From NCBI GenBank assembly GCA_030149625.1, contig JASLHP010000065.1:1-11179 (forward strand): DNA of 11,179 nucleotides, written 5' to 3'. Shown here piece after piece: positions 1-6,914 of the stretch. Made by a program: the position numbers and the translations under genes. Position 1 is the stretch's first letter; every line of letters begins with the position of its first letter. Source of the stretch: Solirubrobacteraceae bacterium (lineage in GTDB: Bacteria; Actinomycetota; Thermoleophilia; Solirubrobacterales; Solirubrobacteraceae). The notes beneath the pieces were generated by a model. The model did no database searches, was not told where the DNA came from, and was given only the letters and a program-made list of their open reading frames with translations.

Positions 1-12
1 GCCAAGCTACCG

Positions 13-420
13 CTACCCGGCGGGTGGTTGGTCGATCCGCACCATGTTGCCGGAGGGGTCACGCACCGCGCAGTCGCGTGTGCCCCACGGCTGGTCGGTC
101 GGCTCCTGCACGATCTCGGCGCCAGCGGCGCGCAACTGCTCGAAGCTGGCGTCGAGGTCGTCAGTGTGGAAGTGGACGCCATTCAGGGCACCCTTGGCGA
201 GCAGGGCCGCGAGCGCCTCGCTGTCCGCCGGACTGCCATTCAGGTAGTTCGTGAGGACGATAGCGACGTCTGGCTGAGAAGCGGCGCCGACGGTGATCCA
301 GCGGAAATCCTCCCGGGCCACGTCGTTGCGCAGCTCGAGGCCGAGCGTATCGCGGTAAAAGGACAGTGCGAGGTCGGGGTCATGGACGAGGACGAAGCAA
401 GTGGAGAGAGTTAGGTTCAT
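13..420 (-). CDS. VOC (glyoxalase/bleomycin-resistance fold) family protein
   Basis: A 135-aa single-domain protein of the vicinal-oxygen-chelate superfamily, whose members are small metal-dependent lyases, dioxygenases or binding proteins. Both beta-alpha-beta-beta-beta modules are visible: the first starts at LSTCFVLVHDPDLALSFYRD (residues 4-23), the second at GVHFHTDDLDASFEQLRAAG (about 81-100) and ends in DPSGNMVRI. In many metal-binding members the end reads GN-x-x-E; here an Arg (MVRID) stands at that place, so a classical metal site is doubtful. The ATG at 420 is chosen because family similarity begins there; a longer open frame upstream has no similarity and overlaps the AraC gene. 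It follows the AraC-type gene by 10 bp and is probably co-transcribed with it, an arrangement often seen in actinobacteria. Substrate unknown. Family call firm, function open. Confidence 0.88.
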   Translation of the reverse strand: MNLTLSTCFVLVHDPDLALSFYRDTLGLELRNDVAREDFRWITVGAASQPDVAIVLTNYLNGSPADSEALAALLAKGALNGVHFHTDDLDASFEQLRAAGAEIVQEPTDQPWGTRDCAVRDPSGNMVRIDQPPAG

Positions 421-430
421 GCCCCGCACG

Positions 431-871
431 CTAGTGGGCCAGCACCTTGGGCGCTTCTCCGATCCTGCTCGGCCGACGACTCGGGCGCGTGAGGTCCTTG
501 GCGACGCAGCCCGGCACGCTCGCGAGCGCGCCATGGTCACGTGCTCGGTAGGCCGTCGGCGTCTCGCCCACGAGCTCGGTGAAGCGGGCGCTGAACGAGC
601 CGAGGGACGTACAGCCGACGGCGACGCATACCTCGGTGACCGATAGCCCGCCGAGGCGCAGCAGGGCCTTTGCCCGCTCGATGCGGCGAGTCATCAAGTA
701 GGCATAGGGCGTCTCTCCGTACGTAGCGCGGAACTGCCGCGAGAAGTGTGCGCTCGACATCAGCGCCGCGCGGGCGAGCGCGGCGACGTCCAGTGGCTGC
801 GGGTACTCGCGGTCGATCAGGTCGCGCGCGCGGCGTAGATGCGCGAGGTTGGCGAGCTCCTCCGGCGTCAC
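431..871 (-). CDS. Short AraC-family transcriptional regulator (DNA-binding domain only)
   Basis: A 146-aa protein made almost wholly of an AraC/XylS DNA-binding domain. The first helix-turn-helix is around residues 28-52 (DVAALARAALMSSAHFSRQF). The second is around 78-105, followed by the family signature GSFSARFTELVGETPTAYR. No N-terminal cupin or other ligand-binding domain is present, so it is half the usual 280-300 aa length. The GTG at 871 is preferred: the reading frame stays open back to 1054, but that part has no similarity, runs into the esterase gene and crosses a hairpin. No clear SD precedes the GTG, so the start is the weak point. A basic, disordered tail (about 111-146) follows the domain. 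The VOC gene begins 10 bp after the stop; the regulator probably controls this unit. Confidence 0.82.
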   Translation of the reverse strand: MTPEELANLAHLRRARDLIDREYPQPLDVAALARAALMSSAHFSRQFRATYGETPYAYLMTRRIERAKALLRLGGLSVTEVCVAVGCTSLGSFSARFTELVGETPTAYRARDHGALASVPGCVAKDLTRPSRRPSRIGEAPKVLAH

Positions 872-910
872 GGTGCGAGCGTAGCGGGCCCTCGCCGGCG
901 AGAGAGCTGA

Positions 911-944
911 CCTGGAGCACGCGCGCCGCCGCGCGTGCTCCAGG
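911..944 (-). terminator. Strong hairpin after the esterase gene
   Basis: Two perfectly complementary 15-base arms (911-925 and 930-944, CCTGGAGCACGCGCG and its complement) enclose a 4-base loop. On the minus strand the hairpin begins about 21 bases after the esterase stop codon and ends about 39 bases before the AraC-type start. No real U tract follows (minus strand reads TCAGCTCTCTC), so this would be the U-poor terminator type common in high-GC actinobacteria, or an RNA 3'-end stabiliser. The function is inferred from position; the structure is plain in the sequence. Confidence 0.72.
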
Positions 945-965
945 AACAGCCGACTGACGAGCTCG

Positions 966-1859
966 CTAGGAGATCCCGGCGGCGCGCATCGCTGCCTCCA
1001 GCTCGGACGCGTCTGCCTCCATGCCCCGTTCGTTCGGGTGCACCGAGAATGCATCCGATTCGGGGATCACCGGTTCGATGTAGCGCACGCTGATCGACTT
1101 GCACGCGTCATGGCCGATGCTTGGCGTGTAGGTGTTGACGAACGTGTCGCCGTTCGCGGCGGCCTCGCTTTCGAGCATCGCGTCGAGTTCCTTCTCGACG
1201 CCGTTCAGGTACGCGACGTCGCCCGTGGTCAGTGGCACGGTCGGCCAGCAGTTGCCGCTCTGGGGCAGAATGTCCGGGTAGCCGACGACGAATACCTTCG
1301 CCGATGGAGAATCCACCTTGATCTGATGGAATGCCGCGCCGACGATCGGCGCGTCGGATCTGATCTCTTCCGCGAGTTTGTTTCCATACGTCGCCTTGCA
1401 CGGCGTGCCGAACGGAAACACCAGATCCTCGGCCCCGCATGAGATGAGGGTGCCGAAGAACAGGTTGTTGTCGTTGCCGCCGATGCCGACGCTCACGACC
1501 TGTGTGGACGCGCTCAACGCGTTCAGCTGAGGCGCGACGCCGGGGTATTGAGCTTCGGTCGTGAGGTTTGCGGTCGTGGCTCCGGCGCAGCTCACGTCCC
1601 TCAGCGACAGGCCGAGCGCGGACGCGGCCAGATGTGGATAGTTGCGCGCGGACTGCAGGCACAGGAGCGACGCTTCGGAAGCCGGTGGTGCGATGAACGG
1701 GCCGGAGACGTATGAGTCTCCGAGCGCGACGTACGGCATCTGCGCAGCCGCGCCCGCCGGAGCGGCCATCGCGCACACAGCGACGGCCACGATCAGCGTC
1801 GTGAGCCTGCGCGTGCGCGAGCGCGGCCCTCGCAAGTTGATTCTCGTGTCTTCCCACAT
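966..1859 (-). CDS. Secreted SGNH/GDSL-family esterase or lipase
   Basis: A 297-aa ester hydrolase, probably secreted. The N-terminus is basic (RSRTRR, to about residue 18) and followed by a hydrophobic stretch, LTTLIVAVAVCAMAAPAGAA, typical of a signal peptide cut near residues 37-40. Block I is ALGDSYVSG with nucleophile Ser49; block II Gly is in SCAGATT (about 93); block III is GIGGND with Asn129; block V is SVHPNERG with His274. The usual Asp three residues before His is replaced by Phe (FSVH), as in Streptomyces-type members that work with a Ser-His dyad and a main-chain carbonyl. Six Cys (67, 91, 141, 154, 204, 253) lie in positions suggesting three disulfides. The ATG at 1859 is preferred over an upstream one because GGGAGG lies 9 bases before it. 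It has its own promoter and a hairpin after the stop, so it is likely monocistronic. Natural substrate unknown. Confidence 0.92.
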   Translation of the reverse strand: MWEDTRINLRGPRSRTRRLTTLIVAVAVCAMAAPAGAAAQMPYVALGDSYVSGPFIAPPASEASLLCLQSARNYPHLAASALGLSLRDVSCAGATTANLTTEAQYPGVAPQLNALSASTQVVSVGIGGNDNNLFFGTLISCGAEDLVFPFGTPCKATYGNKLAEEIRSDAPIVGAAFHQIKVDSPSAKVFVVGYPDILPQSGNCWPTVPLTTGDVAYLNGVEKELDAMLESEAAANGDTFVNTYTPSIGHDACKSISVRYIEPVIPESDAFSVHPNERGMEADASELEAAMRAAGIS

Positions 1860-1868
1860 GTGTCTCTG

Positions 1869-1874
1869 CCTCCC
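1869..1874 (-). promoter_or_regulatory. Ribosome binding site deciding the esterase start
   Basis: Read on the minus strand, GGGAGG is followed by 9 bases and then ATG at 1859. This places the start there rather than at the upstream in-frame ATG at 1901, which would add 14 residues of no similarity. Confidence 0.8.
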
Positions 1875-1952
1875 TCTCGTAGGGCGGCGGCGATGCTCCA
1901 CGGTGCGGCATCGTCGCCGCCAGCTCTCGTCAGTGCTTATGCCGAATGCAAC

Positions 1953-1980
1953 AGTATGTTGGGATCGCGACGGCTGTCAA
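1953..1980 (-). promoter_or_regulatory. Sigma-70-type promoter of the esterase gene
   Basis: On the minus strand a perfect -35 box TTGACA (complement of 1975-1980) is separated by 16 bp from a -10 box CATACT (complement of 1953-1958; 4 of 6 consensus bases, including the key A and final T). Transcription would start near 1946, giving a leader of about 87 bases before the ATG at 1859. It is the clearest promoter in the window. Seen directly; use in the cell is inferred. Confidence 0.65.
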
Positions 1981-2000
1981 CCGGGCTGATCCAAGCCGGG
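1981..2000 (-). terminator. Imperfect hairpin between the TetR gene and the esterase promoter
   Basis: Arms 1981-1987 (CCGGGCT) and 1994-2000 (AGCCGGG) pair with one central mismatch around a 6-base loop. The hairpin lies 22 bases after the TetR stop and directly abuts the -35 box of the esterase promoter. It could end the TetR transcript, but it is weak and has no U tract. Confidence 0.25.
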
Positions 2001-2022
2001 TGCCTATTCGATCGTGGCGTGC

Positions 2023-2643
2023 TCAGAGCGCGGCCTCGAACAGCTCGACGAGCCGTGCGCGGCTGTAGCGCCACTGCTTGCGGTTGCGCGCATCGCCGGG
2101 GTGCAGCGTGTCGAGCAGCGCGAGGCCGCGGATCGTCGAGACCGCCAGCTCGATCAGCCGATCGAAGTCTGGCTGTTCGGCGATCGCGGGGAACAACCGC
2201 CTGGTGATCGCGAGCGTCTGGCGATCGAGGCGTCGCTCGACCGGCACGAGGCGCTCGCGCAGGTCGGCGTCGGTGCGCGCATGCGACCACAGATCGAGTG
2301 CGGCCTGGAACAGCGGGTTCGCATAGCTCGCCCACAACAGGTCGAGGCCCTGCCCGAGGCGCTCGCGCCCCTCGGGCAACTCCGCAGCCGCGGCCAGCAG
2401 CTCCGCGCCGCGGCGCTCGGCGAGACGTTCCATCGCGGCGGCCAGGAGCGCTTGGCGAGTCTGGAAATGGTGCAGGTGCGCGCCGCGGGAGACGCCGGCG
2501 CGCTCGGCCACGCGGCTGGTGGTCGTGTTTGCATAGCCGTCCTCGACCAGGCACGCGATCGTCGCGTCCAGCAGCGCGTCGCGCGTCGTGGCGCTGCGCT
2601 CGGCTTGGCTGCGGCGCGGGGCGGGGTTGGCGGTCGCCGGCAT
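2023..2643 (-). CDS. TetR-family repressor, probably of the fadAB operon
   Basis: A 206-aa TetR/AcrR-type repressor of typical length. The N-terminal DNA-binding domain covers about residues 18-64, with the helix-turn-helix in TTTSRVAERAGVSRGAHLHH and the usual hydrophobic-Phe ending (HHFQTRQALL). The rest (about 75-206) is the all-helical ligand-binding and dimerisation part, with no recognisable ligand signature. The ATG at 2643 is preferred: similarity begins close to it, and the upstream in-frame ATG at 2730 would push the protein into the promoter region. No SD is seen before 2643, but a -10-like TAAGAT ends 8 bases upstream, so the mRNA may be leaderless. It is divergent from fadA across 149 bp, so an acyl-CoA or fatty acid is a reasonable inducer. 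That is inference from position. Confidence 0.9.
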   Translation of the reverse strand: MPATANPAPRRSQAERSATTRDALLDATIACLVEDGYANTTTSRVAERAGVSRGAHLHHFQTRQALLAAAMERLAERRGAELLAAAAELPEGRERLGQGLDLLWASYANPLFQAALDLWSHARTDADLRERLVPVERRLDRQTLAITRRLFPAIAEQPDFDRLIELAVSTIRGLALLDTLHPGDARNRKQWRYSRARLVELFEAAL

Positions 2644-2651
2644 CAGAGGCG

Positions 2652-2657
2652 ATCTTA
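2652..2657 (-). promoter_or_regulatory. Possible -10 box of a leaderless TetR transcript
   Basis: Minus-strand TAAGAT fits the actinobacterial TAnnnT pattern and ends 8 bases before the ATG at 2643, so transcription would begin at or within a few bases of the start codon. No SD is present, which agrees with leaderless translation. The -35 candidate (TTCATG, complement of 2676-2681, 18-bp spacer) is poor and falls inside the candidate operator. Confidence 0.4.
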
Positions 2658-2667
2658 GACATATTTG

Positions 2668-2683
2668 CGTTCGCGCATGAACG
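2668..2683. promoter_or_regulatory. Candidate TetR operator in the divergent promoter region
   Basis: A CGTTC (2668-2672), 6-base spacer, GAACG (2679-2683) inverted repeat lies about 25 bp before the TetR start and 109 bp before fadA. It is 11 bp from the -10-like TAAGAT on the minus strand and 9 bp from a TAnnnT sequence (TAGCGT, 2693-2698) on the plus strand, so a bound dimer could block both directions. This is the usual layout for an autoregulated TetR gene with a divergent target. The repeat is seen; the binding is inferred. Confidence 0.5.
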
Positions 2684-2778
2684 TTTGTGTGGTAGCGTGT
2701 CGCCGGTTCTCGCTCCGCCCGAGCTTTCATCCCCCAGCTCTCATCCGAACTAGCGCCACAGCCGCGGTTCGACGACAC

Positions 2779-2785
2779 AGGAGGT
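2779..2785 (+). promoter_or_regulatory. Consensus ribosome binding site of fadA
   Basis: AGGAGGT, a full match to the anti-SD, sits 7 bases before the fadA ATG at 2793. It is one of the two strongest SD sequences in the window, suggesting high translation of the operon. Confidence 0.85.
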
Positions 2786-2792
2786 CTCACCG

Positions 2793-4010
2793 ATGGCAGC
2801 GACCGACGCACTCGTCTTCGATGCGATTCGCACGCCGCGCGGCAAGGGCAAGTTCAACGGCTCCCTGCACGGCACCAAGCCGGTCGACCTCGTCGTCGGC
2901 CTGATGCACGAGACGCTCGTCCGTAACGAGAGACTCGACCCCGCGCGCGTCGATGACGTCGTGCTCGGCTGCGTCTCGCCGGTCGGCGACCAGGGCGCCG
3001 ACATCGCCAAGACCGCCGCGATCAAGGCCGGGCTTCCCGACACGGTCGCCGGTGTGCAGCTCAACCGCTTCTGCGCCTCGGGTCTCGAGGCCGTCAACAT
3101 CGCCGCGCAGAAGGTCGCCTCCGGCTGGGAGGACCTCGTGTTCGCTGGCGGCGTCGAGTCGATGTCGCGCGTGCCGATGGGCTCCGACGGCGGCGCCTGG
3201 GCGATGGACCCGGAGACCAACTACGACACCTCGTTCGTGCCGCAGGGCATCAGCGCGGACCTGATCGCGACGATCGAGGAGTTCAGCCGCGAGGACGTCG
3301 ACACCTATGCCGCCCGCTCGCAGGAGCGCGCCGCCAAGGCCGAGGCCGAGGGCCGCTTCGCCGGCTCGGTGATCCCCGTCAAGGACCTCAACGAGAACGT
3401 CGTGCTCGACCGCGAGGAGTTCATCCGCCCGGGCACGACGGTCGAAACCCTCGGCGGCCTGAAGCCGTCGTTCGCGGCGATCGGCGACATGGGCGGCTTC
3501 GACTCGGTGGCCCTGCAGAAGTACCACTGGATCGAGAAGATCGACCACGTCCACACGCCCGGCAACTCCTCGGGCATCGTCGACGGCGCCTCGCTCCTGA
3601 CGATCGGCAACGAGCAGACCGGCAAGGACCTCGGGCTCACGCCCAAGGCGCGGATTCTCGCTACGGCCGTCTCCGGAGCCGACCCGACGATCATGCTCAC
3701 CGGTCCCGCGCCCGCGAGCCGCAAGGCGCTCGAGAAGGCCGGCATCACAGTCGACCAGCTTGACCTCGTCGAGATCAACGAGGCGTTCGCGGCCGTCGTG
3801 CTGCGCTTCGTCAGGGACATGGGCCTGGACATGGAGAAGGTCAACGTCAACGGCGGCGCGATCGCGATGGGCCACCCGCTCGGAGCCACCGGCGGCATGA
3901 TCCTCGGCACGCTCGTCGATGAGCTGCACCGCACGGGCGGCAGGTACGGCCTCGCGACGCTCTGCGTCGGCGGCGGCATGGGCATCGCGACAGTCGTGGA
4001 GGCGATCTAG
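2793..4010 (+). CDS. fadA: Acetyl-CoA acyltransferase (thiolase), FadA subunit
   Basis: A 405-aa thiolase that splits 3-ketoacyl-CoA with CoA in the last step of beta-oxidation. All family landmarks are present: nucleophile Cys94 in [15 protein letters not shown] (Asn329), His361 in [16 protein letters not shown], and acid/base Cys391 in CVGGGMG close to the C-terminus. Length and stretches such as [20 protein letters not shown] and [15 protein letters not shown] recall the Mycobacterium tuberculosis FadA (Rv0859) of the trifunctional enzyme; this comparison is from memory, not a search. The start is fixed by AGGAGGT 7 bases upstream. fadB begins 2 bases after the stop, so the two are co-transcribed and probably translationally coupled, as expected for subunits of one complex. 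A degradative role is favoured over biosynthetic thiolase because of the fadB partner. Likely controlled by the divergent TetR protein. Confidence 0.95.
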   Translation: MAATDALVFDAIRTPRGKGKFNGSLHGTKPVDLVVGLMHETLVRNERLDPARVDDVVLGCVSPVGDQGADIAKTAAIKAGLPDTVAGVQLNRFCASGLEAVNIAAQKVASGWEDLVFAGGVESMSRVPMGSDGGAWAMDPETNYDTSFVPQGISADLIATIEEFSREDVDTYAARSQERAAKAEAEGRFAGSVIPVKDLNENVVLDREEFIRPGTTVETLGGLKPSFAAIGDMGGFDSVALQKYHWIEKIDHVHTPGNSSGIVDGASLLTIGNEQTGKDLGLTPKARILATAVSGADPTIMLTGPAPASRKALEKAGITVDQLDLVEINEAFAAVVLRFVRDMGLDMEKVNVNGGAIAMGHPLGATGGMILGTLVDELHRTGGRYGLATLCVGGGMGIATVVEAI

Positions 4011-4012
4011 TC

Positions 4013-6214
4013 ATGGCCGAGAGCACAACGATCAAATGGGAGCGCGACGAGGACGGCATCGTCATCCTCACGCTCGACGACCCCAACCAGTCGGCCAACA
4101 CGATGAACGCGGCCTACGCCGAATCGATGGCCGCGACCGTCGAGCGCCTGGAGGCGGAGAAGCACGAGATCGCGGGCGTCGTCATCACCTCCGCCAAGAA
4201 GACGTTCTTCGCCGGCGGCGACCTCAACGACCTCAAGCAGGCGACCCCCGAGAACGCCCCGGAGCTCGCGGAGATGGTGCGCGCGGGCAAGGCGCAGCTG
4301 CGCCGCCTGGAGACGCTCGGCAAGCCGGTCGTCGCGGCGATCAACGGCGCCGCGCTCGGCGGCGGTCTCGAGATCGCCCTGGCGACCCACCACCGCATCG
4401 CGGTCGATGACCCGAAGGTGCAGATGGGCTTCCCCGAGGTCCAGCTCGGCCTGCTGCCGGGCGCCGGCGGCGTCGTGCGCACGGTGCGCATGATCGGCAT
4501 CGTCGACGCGCTGATGCAGCTGTTGATGCAGGGTCAGCGTCTGCGCCCGGCCAAGGCCAAAGAGGTCGGGATCCTCGATGAGATCGTCGCCACGCGCGAG
4601 GAGCTCGTGCCGGCAGCGAAGGCGTGGATCGCCTCGAAGGCGGGCGAGGAGGTATCACAGCCGTGGGACGTGAAGGGCTACAAGATCCCCGGCGGCACGC
4701 CGTCGAACCCGAAGCTAGCGCAGAACCTGCCGGCGTTCCCGGCGAACCTGCGCAAGCAGCTGAAGGGCGCCAACGACCCCGCGCCGCACCACATCATGGC
4801 CGCTGCGGTCGAGGGCGCGCAGGTCGACTTCGACACCGCGATCGAGATCGAGGGCCGCTACTTCGTCGACCTGCTCGTCGGGCAGGTCTCCAAGAACATG
4901 ATCCAGGCGTTCTTCTTCGACATGCAGCAGGTCAACGGCGACCGCGGCCGGCCGGAGAGCATCGAGCCCTACACCGCCAGGAAGGCCGTCGTCCTCGGCG
5001 CCGGCATGATGGGCGCGGCGATCTCCTACGTGTGCGCGAAAGCCGGCATCGAGGTCGTCCTCAAGGACGTCTCGCAAGAGGCGGCCGAGCGCGGCAAGGG
5101 CTACTCGCAGGCGCTCGTCGAGAAGGCCGTCTCGCGCGGGCGCTCCACGCAGGAGCAGGGCGAGGAGCTGCTCGCGCGGATCACGCCCACGACCGACCCG
5201 GCAGCCGCGGCAGGCGCGGACCTCGTGATCGAGGCCGTGTTCGAGGACCCAGCCGTCAAGGCGCAGGTGTTCGCCGAGATCGAGCCGCACCTCGCACCCG
5301 ATGCGCTGTTGGGGTCGAACACCTCGACGCTGCCGATCACCGACCTCGCTGAGGGTGTCAGCCGGCCCGAGGAATTCATTGGCCTGCACTTCTTCAGCCC
5401 GGTGGACAAGATGCCGCTGCTGGAGATCATCAAGGGCGAGAGGACGAACGACGAGACGCTATACCGCGCGCTCGACCTCGCCAGGCAGATCAAGAAGACG
5501 CCGATCGTCGTCAACGACAGCCGCGGCTTCTTCACGAGCCGCGTGATCGGCACGTTCATCAACGAGGGCGTCGGCATGCTGCTGGAGGGCATACCCGCGC
5601 CGTCGATCGAGCAGGCCTCGAGCCAGGCCGGCTACCCGGCGCCGGTCTTGCAGCTGAGCGATGAGCTCAACCTCAAGCTCGCGCGCAAGATCCGCGATGC
5701 GACGAAGGCCGCGATCGAGGCGGAAGGCGCCAGCTTCGAGGACCGTCCGGCATTCCAGGTCGTCGACCGCATGCTCGCCGAGGGTCGCGCCGGCAAGCTC
5801 GAGGGCGCCGGCTACTACGACTACGAGGATGGGAAGCGCACGGGTCTATGGAAGGGCCTGAAGCAGATGTTCCCCGAGACCGACGACCCGGCGTCGATCT
5901 CGCTGAAGGATCTCGAGGAGCGGATGCTGTTCGCCGAGGCGCTGGAGTCGGTCAGGTGTCTGGACGAGGGTGTGATCGAGTCGGTTGCCGACGCGAACAT
6001 CGGCTCGATTCTCGGTATCGGCTTCCCCGGCTGGACCGGCGGCGTGCTGCAGTACATCAACGGCTACAACGGTGGCGTAGCCGGCTTCGTCAAGCGCGCA
6101 CGCGAGCTGGCGCAGAAGTACGGCGAGCGCTTCGAGCCCCCGGCGGCGCTGGTCGAGAAGGCCGAGCGCGGCGAGAGCTACAGCGACGAGTCGCTGGCGG
6201 TCGCCGGCGCCTGA
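4013..6214 (+). CDS. fadB: Multifunctional beta-oxidation enzyme: enoyl-CoA hydratase / 3-hydroxyacyl-CoA dehydrogenase, FadB subunit
   Basis: A 733-aa cytoplasmic enzyme joining steps two and three of beta-oxidation. The N-terminal crotonase domain (about 1-300) has the oxyanion-hole stretch FFAGGDLNDL (65-74), NGAALGGGLEIALATHHRI and FPEVQLGLLPGAGG, with Glu120 and Glu142 at the two catalytic positions. A linker leads to the NAD-binding Rossmann domain beginning at VVLGAGMMGAAI (GAGMMG at 329-334). The dehydrogenase active site is visible: SNTSTLPI (Ser435/Ser438), GLHFFSPVDKMPLLEI (His459, Glu471) and NDSRGFF (Asn501). The C-terminal helical 3HCDH domains run from about 505 to 733 and include GFFTSR. 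Architecture and length match the alpha subunit of the mycobacterial and E. coli fatty-acid oxidation complexes. GGAGG lies 10 bases before the ATG, inside the end of fadA. No defects seen. Confidence 0.95.
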   Translation: MAESTTIKWERDEDGIVILTLDDPNQSANTMNAAYAESMAATVERLEAEKHEIAGVVITSAKKTFFAGGDLNDLKQATPENAPELAEMVRAGKAQLRRLETLGKPVVAAINGAALGGGLEIALATHHRIAVDDPKVQMGFPEVQLGLLPGAGGVVRTVRMIGIVDALMQLLMQGQRLRPAKAKEVGILDEIVATREELVPAAKAWIASKAGEEVSQPWDVKGYKIPGGTPSNPKLAQNLPAFPANLRKQLKGANDPAPHHIMAAAVEGAQVDFDTAIEIEGRYFVDLLVGQVSKNMIQAFFFDMQQVNGDRGRPESIEPYTARKAVVLGAGMMGAAISYVCAKAGIEVVLKDVSQEAAERGKGYSQALVEKAVSRGRSTQEQGEELLARITPTTDPAAAAGADLVIEAVFEDPAVKAQVFAEIEPHLAPDALLGSNTSTLPITDLAEGVSRPEEFIGLHFFSPVDKMPLLEIIKGERTNDETLYRALDLARQIKKTPIVVNDSRGFFTSRVIGTFINEGVGMLLEGIPAPSIEQASSQAGYPAPVLQLSDELNLKLARKIRDATKAAIEAEGASFEDRPAFQVVDRMLAEGRAGKLEGAGYYDYEDGKRTGLWKGLKQMFPETDDPASISLKDLEERMLFAEALESVRCLDEGVIESVADANIGSILGIGFPGWTGGVLQYINGYNGGVAGFVKRARELAQKYGERFEPPAALVEKAERGESYSDESLAVAGA

Positions 6215-6230
6215 CGATCACGCGGCCGCA

Positions 6231-6288
6231 GGCATGGGGACGGCGCCGCCGGCATGGGGACGGCGCCGCCGGCATGGGGACGGCGCCG
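6231..6288. repeat. 20-bp tandem repeat, 2.9 copies, between convergent genes
   Basis: The unit GGCATGGGGACGGCGCCGCC occurs at 6231-6250 and 6251-6270 without change, and its first 18 bases recur at 6271-6288. Each unit contains the 8-bp palindrome CGGCGCCG (6241-6248, 6261-6268, 6281-6288). The array fills most of the 83 bp between the fadB stop and the stop of the convergent peroxidase gene. The palindromes could fold singly or with each other, so it may act as a terminator for both sides. A dispersed intergenic repeat family is another option; only a genome search can tell. Confidence 0.85.
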
Positions 6289-6297
6289 TGTGTCGGC

Positions 6298-6783
6298 TCA
6301 GGACGGCAGCGCGGACTCGATCGCGGCGGTCAGCTCGCCCGACTCGGGCTCGACCGCCGGGCGGAAGCGCGCGATCGGAGCGCCCTCGGATGAGACGAGG
6401 AACTTCTCGAAGTTCCACTGCACGTCGCCCGCCTCTCCGGACTCGTCCTCGACGGCGCTGAGCGTCTCGTAGAGCGGATGGCGCGCAGCGCCGTTGACGT
6501 CGAGCTTTTCCGTCATCGGGAAGCTCACGCCATAGGTCGTCGAGCAGAACGTCTGGATCTCTTCGGCGCTGCCCGGCTCCTGTCCACCGAACTGGTTGCA
6601 AGGCACGCCGAGCACGGTGAAGCCGCGATCGGCGTAGCGCTCCTGCAAACGCTCGAGCCCCTCGTACTGCGGCGTCAGCCCACAGCGCGAGGCGACGTTG
6701 ACGACGAGCACGGCGCGCCCGTCCAACTGCTCCTCGTCAAGCGACGTGCCGGCCAAGGTGCGGAGACGCTCGAAGATGCCCAT
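6298..6783 (-). CDS. Glutathione peroxidase family protein (Cys type, probably thioredoxin-dependent)
   Basis: A 161-aa peroxidase of the thioredoxin fold that reduces hydrogen peroxide or lipid hydroperoxides. The catalytic tetrad is complete: Cys34 in NVASRCGLTPQY, Gln68 in PCNQFGGQEPGS, and Trp123-Asn124 in WNFEKFLV. A Cys rather than selenocysteine is used. Cys80 (QTFCSTTYGV) is at the place of the resolving Cys of bacterial and plant enzymes that are recycled by thioredoxin, so glutathione is probably not the true donor. Length is normal (about 160 aa). AGGA lies 7 bases before the ATG at 6783. It is convergent with fadB and divergent from the small gene at 6915; no operon partner is seen. 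A link to beta-oxidation-derived peroxide would be guesswork. Confidence 0.94.
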   Translation of the reverse strand: MGIFERLRTLAGTSLDEEQLDGRAVLVVNVASRCGLTPQYEGLERLQERYADRGFTVLGVPCNQFGGQEPGSAEEIQTFCSTTYGVSFPMTEKLDVNGAARHPLYETLSAVEDESGEAGDVQWNFEKFLVSSEGAPIARFRPAVEPESGELTAAIESALPS

Positions 6784-6914
6784 TTGACCATCCTACAAGC
6801 GCGAGCCCGAATCGTTAGAGCCCGCTCATGTCCTCGTTAGCTGACGCTCAAGGAGCGGCGCAACCGTTCCGATGGTGCTCCGAAATCAATCCAAGCCCAG
6901 GCGAGGAGAAACCG

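Noticed and set aside
872..1054. N-terminal extension of the AraC-type gene
   Set aside because: The added residues lack similarity, overlap the esterase coding end and would be encoded across a 15-bp-arm hairpin.
2014..2658. Plus-strand frame (214 aa) opposite the TetR gene
   Set aside because: It mirrors the TetR coding region; the TetR helix-turn-helix on the minus strand is unmistakable and this product has no family resemblance.
2787..3929. Long minus-strand reading frame (380 aa) opposite fadA
   Set aside because: It is the antisense shadow of a clear thiolase with all catalytic residues. The product is rich in Arg, Ala, Val and Asp repeats, has no family motif and no SD.
6231..6288. 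CRISPR-like array
   Set aside because: Units are directly adjacent with no unique spacers, only about three copies, and no cas genes nearby.
6784..6914. Promoter pair in the peroxidase/small-gene divergent region
   Set aside because: TTGACC at 6784-6789 has no -10 box at proper spacing, and minus-strand TAGGAT beside the peroxidase start reads better as its SD. No promoter could be assigned.
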